A stretch of 64,000 nucleotides of DNA from Bacteroidota bacterium (lineage in GTDB: Bacteria > Bacteroidota > Bacteroidia > Bacteroidales > Dysgonomonadaceae), in assembly GCA_023622765.1 (NCBI GenBank), contig JAMNYO010000102.1:1-64000 (forward strand), read 5' to 3'. Shown in pieces: positions 61,304 to 64,000 of the stretch (position 1 is its first letter; each line of letters starts with the position of its first letter). The notes below the pieces were generated by a model that was not told the DNA's origin, searched no databases, and saw only the letters and a program-made list of their open reading frames with translations. A program made the position numbers and the translations under genes.

Positions 61304-62107
61304 GTGCTAAGACGATTTATCAAGAGAGTTAAGGTTCTGCCACACCATGGGAAAGAGCCTTACCTCACGTTTTACCATATCCTCGGGTTCTATCCTGATC
61401 GGATTGATCTCTACCTGGAAGCCATGACACACCGCTCCTCTTCCGCTAGGTCGAGCAAGGGAAAGTGGGTCAACAACGAACGTCTTGAGTTCCTGGGCGA
61501 TGCCATCCTCGATGCCATCGTCACCGATATCCTGTACAAAAGGTTTGAAAACAAAAAAGAGGGATTTCTCACGAACATGCGTTCACGCATCGTGCAGCGG
61601 GAGACCCTGAACAAGCTGGCCATGAACCTGGGGATTGATAAGCTCATCGTCTCCTCCACGCGTAACCTGGCCCACAACACCAATATATACGGTGACGCCC
61701 TGGAGGCGCTAATCGGGGCCATCTACCTGGATCAAGGGTACCGGGTGGCCAAGAAGTTCGTCTTTGAAACGATGATCAAGCAGCACCTGAATATCGATAA
61801 GGTAATGAAGAGTGAGGTCGACTTCAAGTCGAGGCTTATCGAGTGGGGCCAAAAAAACAAGGTGGAGGTCCGCTTCGAGCTCACCGAATCACTATTCGAT
61901 GAGCAAAACAACCCCGTTTTCATCTCCTGCGTGATGGTGGCAGACGAGGTGATAGGCTCAGGCAAAGGTTACTCTAAGAAAGAGTCGCACCAGATGGCCG
62001 CCAAGATGGCGATTAAGAAGCTACGCGAGAGCAACGAGCTACGAGAAACACTAATCGAGGCGTCGAGAGAGACCAACCCCGATGAGGAAGAAGACTCCGA
62101 CAACTGA
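61304..62107 (+). CDS. rnc: Ribonuclease III
   Basis: This 267-residue enzyme cuts double-stranded RNA during rRNA and mRNA processing. The catalytic signature is NNERLEFLGDAILDAIVTDI near residue 52, and the second acidic site is YGDALEALIGAIYLDQGY near 128. A double-stranded RNA-binding domain occupies about 175-245. The start is GTG, one base after the fabF stop. The N-terminal 25 residues and C-terminal 20 residues are modest extensions beyond the core. Confidence 0.96.
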   Translation: MLRRFIKRVKVLPHHGKEPYLTFYHILGFYPDRIDLYLEAMTHRSSSARSSKGKWVNNERLEFLGDAILDAIVTDILYKRFENKKEGFLTNMRSRIVQRETLNKLAMNLGIDKLIVSSTRNLAHNTNIYGDALEALIGAIYLDQGYRVAKKFVFETMIKQHLNIDKVMKSEVDFKSRLIEWGQKNKVEVRFELTESLFDEQNNPVFISCVMVADEVIGSGKGYSKKESHQMAAKMAIKKLRESNELRETLIEASRETNPDEEEDSDN

Positions 62108-62111
62108 CCTC

Positions 62112-63140
62112 TCAACCTGGGTAATCGTACGTCCCGAATGAGATTCCCATTCGACTGCCCTGCACCACTAAATCGTTATCGGGAGTTACCAGCCGAAGGC
62201 GTCCCGCCACTTTCGACAGCGGCACATCGGTAATCTCGTTGCCTATCTTAGCGACCATCCGACCGTACTTCCTCTCGTTAATCAACTGAGCCGCGTGTCC
62301 CCCAAGCAACGTACCCAAGTTCCGATCGGCGGGCGATGGCGAACCGCCCCGCTGGATATACCCCAAGACGGTCTCCCTTGTCTCGTAGGCGGTCCGCTCT
62401 TCGATCTCCCTTGCGAAGTAGGTAGCCGGCCGTTCGTTGGTGGGCACCTCTAACCCCTCGGCAACCGCCACGATAGAATAAGCCTTCCCTATCTCCATGC
62501 GTTTCTTTATCTTGTCGATTACCACCCGCATGTTGTATCCCAGTTCCGGCAGCAAAATAATATCCGCCCCTGCGGCCATACCGGCGTGAAGGGTAATCCA
62601 CCCCGCGTGGTGCCCCATCAACTCGATCACCATCACTCGGCGGTGCGAGCTGGCAGTTGAGTGGAGGCGGTCGATCGCCTCACACGCGATATTCACCGCG
62701 GTATCAAAACCAAACGTAACATCGGTACCGTAGACATCATTATCGATGGTCTTGGGCACGCCCACCACGTTCAGTCCCATCTCCGACAGCATCCAGGTGG
62801 TACGCTGCGTCCCGTTCCCGCCGATGCAGACCAGGCAGTCGAGTCCCAGTTCATGGTACGCGTCTTTTATCTGCTCCCTATCCTTTTCATCGGGGGAGAA
62901 GATCATGCTCCGAAATATTTTTTCGCGTGCGGTACCGAGGATGGTTCCTCCCAGGTTTAGGATGCCCGATAGTGATGCATCGGTAAGTTCTATGGTATCT
63001 TTGTACAAGAGCCCTGAAAACCCGTTCTGAATACCGATCACCTGCATCCCGTAATGATTAATGGCCGTTTTGCCAACGCCTCGAATGGTGGCGTTGATGC
63101 CGGGTGCGTCCCCTCCCGATGTAAGAATACCTACTCTCAT
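62112..63140 (-). CDS. pfkA: 6-phosphofructokinase family enzyme
   Basis: This 342-residue enzyme phosphorylates fructose-6-phosphate. The nucleotide-binding start is GILTSGGDAPGINATIRG. The catalytic PKTIDNDVYGTDVTFGFDTA is near residue 130, and the fructose-phosphate site MVIELMGHHAGWIT near 170. The GGDGS motif of E. coli PfkA is GGNGTQRT near residue 103, a form I recall from one PFK subgroup (group III). Whether ATP or pyrophosphate is the phosphate donor cannot be settled from this. The start overlaps the lpxB stop by 4 bases. Confidence 0.92.
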   Translation of the reverse strand: MRVGILTSGGDAPGINATIRGVGKTAINHYGMQVIGIQNGFSGLLYKDTIELTDASLSGILNLGGTILGTAREKIFRSMIFSPDEKDREQIKDAYHELGLDCLVCIGGNGTQRTTWMLSEMGLNVVGVPKTIDNDVYGTDVTFGFDTAVNIACEAIDRLHSTASSHRRVMVIELMGHHAGWITLHAGMAAGADIILLPELGYNMRVVIDKIKKRMEIGKAYSIVAVAEGLEVPTNERPATYFAREIEERTAYETRETVLGYIQRGGSPSPADRNLGTLLGGHAAQLINERKYGRMVAKIGNEITDVPLSKVAGRLRLVTPDNDLVVQGSRMGISFGTYDYPG

Positions 63141-64000
63141 ACGATTATTTTATATTTTTTAAAGTGTTTGCCACGTTGGATGATGTCGGCCGCCCGGTCC
63201 GATGCACCGGGTCCACCCATGATCCGCTGCAACTCCGCGTAATGAGTTAACATCTTCTCGCGGTAAGGCAACTCTTTAAGCAGCCGGTGAAGCTCTTCCC
63301 TGATGTTTTCGACGGTGAAAAACTTTGCGAACAGCTCCTTCACCACCTCCCTACCACATACCAAGTTGACCAACGATATGTAAGGGGTATGAAGGATATA
63401 TTTAAACGCCCAGTAGATCGCCCTGGGTATTGCCGTCCTATAACAAACCACCTGGGGCACGTTCAAGAGAGCCGTCTCCAGCGTGGCCGTGCCAGAGGTA
63501 ACCAAAGCGGCATCGGCTTGCGACAATATGCGATAAGTTTGGTCGAAAAGAACGACCACCCCGTGACCGTCACCGGTATAGGCCTCGTAAAACGAGGGAT
63601 CGATCCCCGGGGCTGCCGCTACCACCAGTTGGTACTCCTCCGCGAAGGGGGCCGCAGCCTGAAGCATCGATGGTAAATTGTTCTTGATCTCCTGTTTGCG
63701 ACTTCCAGCCAACAGGGCAATGATGGGTCGTTTATCCAATCCGTTTGCCTTGATAAACTGCCCAAACGTCTCCTCTTTTAAAGGCCTTTGGCTGATCGCA
63801 TCGACCGTAGGGTTACCCACGTAGTGCACCTGGTAGTCGTGCTTCTTGAAAAAATCGACCTCGAACGGCAGGATGCAGAGCATTTCGTCGACGTACTTTT
63901 TAAAGGATTTTACCCGGTACTCCTTCCATGCCCACACCTTGGGGGAGATATAGTAAAAGACCGGGATGCCCAGGCGGCGCTTCACATGCTTGGCCACCTT
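63137..64000 (-). CDS. lpxB: Lipid-A-disaccharide synthase (5' end outside window)
   Basis: This 3'-terminal part of about 287 residues matches LpxB, which joins UDP-diacylglucosamine and lipid X to form the lipid A disaccharide. The characteristic FYYISPKVWAWKEYRVKSFK lies at the left end of the visible protein, followed by the donor-binding region VGNPTVDA. GSRKQEIKNNLPSML is present in the middle, and the ADAALVTSGTATLETAL glycosyltransferase motif is near residue 168. The N-terminal domain lies outside the window. It is translationally coupled to pfkA. Confidence 0.94.
   Translation of the reverse strand, partial: KVAKHVKRRLGIPVFYYISPKVWAWKEYRVKSFKKYVDEMLCILPFEVDFFKKHDYQVHYVGNPTVDAISQRPLKEETFGQFIKANGLDKRPIIALLAGSRKQEIKNNLPSMLQAAAPFAEEYQLVVAAAPGIDPSFYEAYTGDGHGVVVLFDQTYRILSQADAALVTSGTATLETALLNVPQVVCYRTAIPRAIYWAFKYILHTPYISLVNLVCGREVVKELFAKFFTVENIREELHRLLKELPYREKMLTHYAELQRIMGGPGASDRAADIIQRGKHFKKYKIIV

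Overview
The window looks like a chromosome segment of an anaerobic, amino-acid- and glycan-using member of the Bacteroidota, probably of the Dysgonomonadaceae/Porphyromonadaceae type. The evidence is a set of Bacteroidetes-type promoters (TAnnTTTG at -7) in front of many genes, type V (Mfa/Fim) fimbrial lipoproteins, a serine palmitoyltransferase for sphingolipids, a Bacteroidetes OxyR, DUF4494 next to a YggS-like gene, a [FeFe]-hydrogenase-like protein, and glutamate fermentation by the methylaspartate route. The genus is inference; no 16S gene is present.

Layout. 1-1260 (-): 3'-truncated [FeFe]-hydrogenase-like protein behind an anti-sigma-type ATPase and a DRTGG protein. 1548-8301 (+): housekeeping block lysS, gpsA, pgi, a HAD phosphatase and a NAD synthetase whose glutaminase nucleophile is replaced by Gly. 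8365-10707 (+): an AmgK-like sugar kinase fused to a RapZ C-terminal domain, then a MurU-like nucleotidyltransferase (cell-wall amino-sugar salvage). 10830-19445 (+): SGNH esterase, N-acylglucosamine 2-epimerase, GH20 hexosaminidase, NanM-like mutarotase, MFS transporter and NanA lyase, a sialic acid/amino-sugar catabolic cluster. 19475-25526 (-): dnaJ, grpE, an HD protein, oxyR, a YggS-like gene, a DUF4494 gene and a secreted Ntn hydrolase. 25682-29051: DUF554 membrane protein and a TonB-dependent receptor. 29504-36740 (+): four-gene type V pilus operon. 36889-48236: NlpC/P60 peptidase, signal-peptide-bearing PIMT, guaB, spt, rlmD, GH2, fumarase and a cold-shock-domain protein. 48376-49372 (-): HepT/MntA toxin-antitoxin pair and tRNA-Leu(UAG). 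49583-58917 (+): glutamate mutase (S, L, E), methylaspartate ammonia-lyase, three poorly understood genes and a split mesaconase. 59049-64000: purN, acpP-fabF-rnc, pfkA and truncated lpxB.

How it works together. The methylaspartate cluster would turn glutamate into 3-methylaspartate, mesaconate (releasing NH3) and citramalate; the last step, citramalate lyase, is not in the window. Hydrogenase sensing would fit a fermenter that must dispose of electrons, and abundant free NH3 could explain a NadE that has lost its glutaminase cysteine. The kinase-RapZ/MurU pair and the sialic acid cluster both handle amino sugars.

The most unusual signal is a short structured repeat found once in front of murU and three times in tandem (79-bp period) in front of the sialic acid transporter gene. 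In both places it ends in the same roughly 30-bp segment running into the start codon. Two of the three core differences between the loci are a compensatory pair in a predicted stem, so it may be an undescribed cis-regulatory RNA or a dispersed repeat recruited as a leader.
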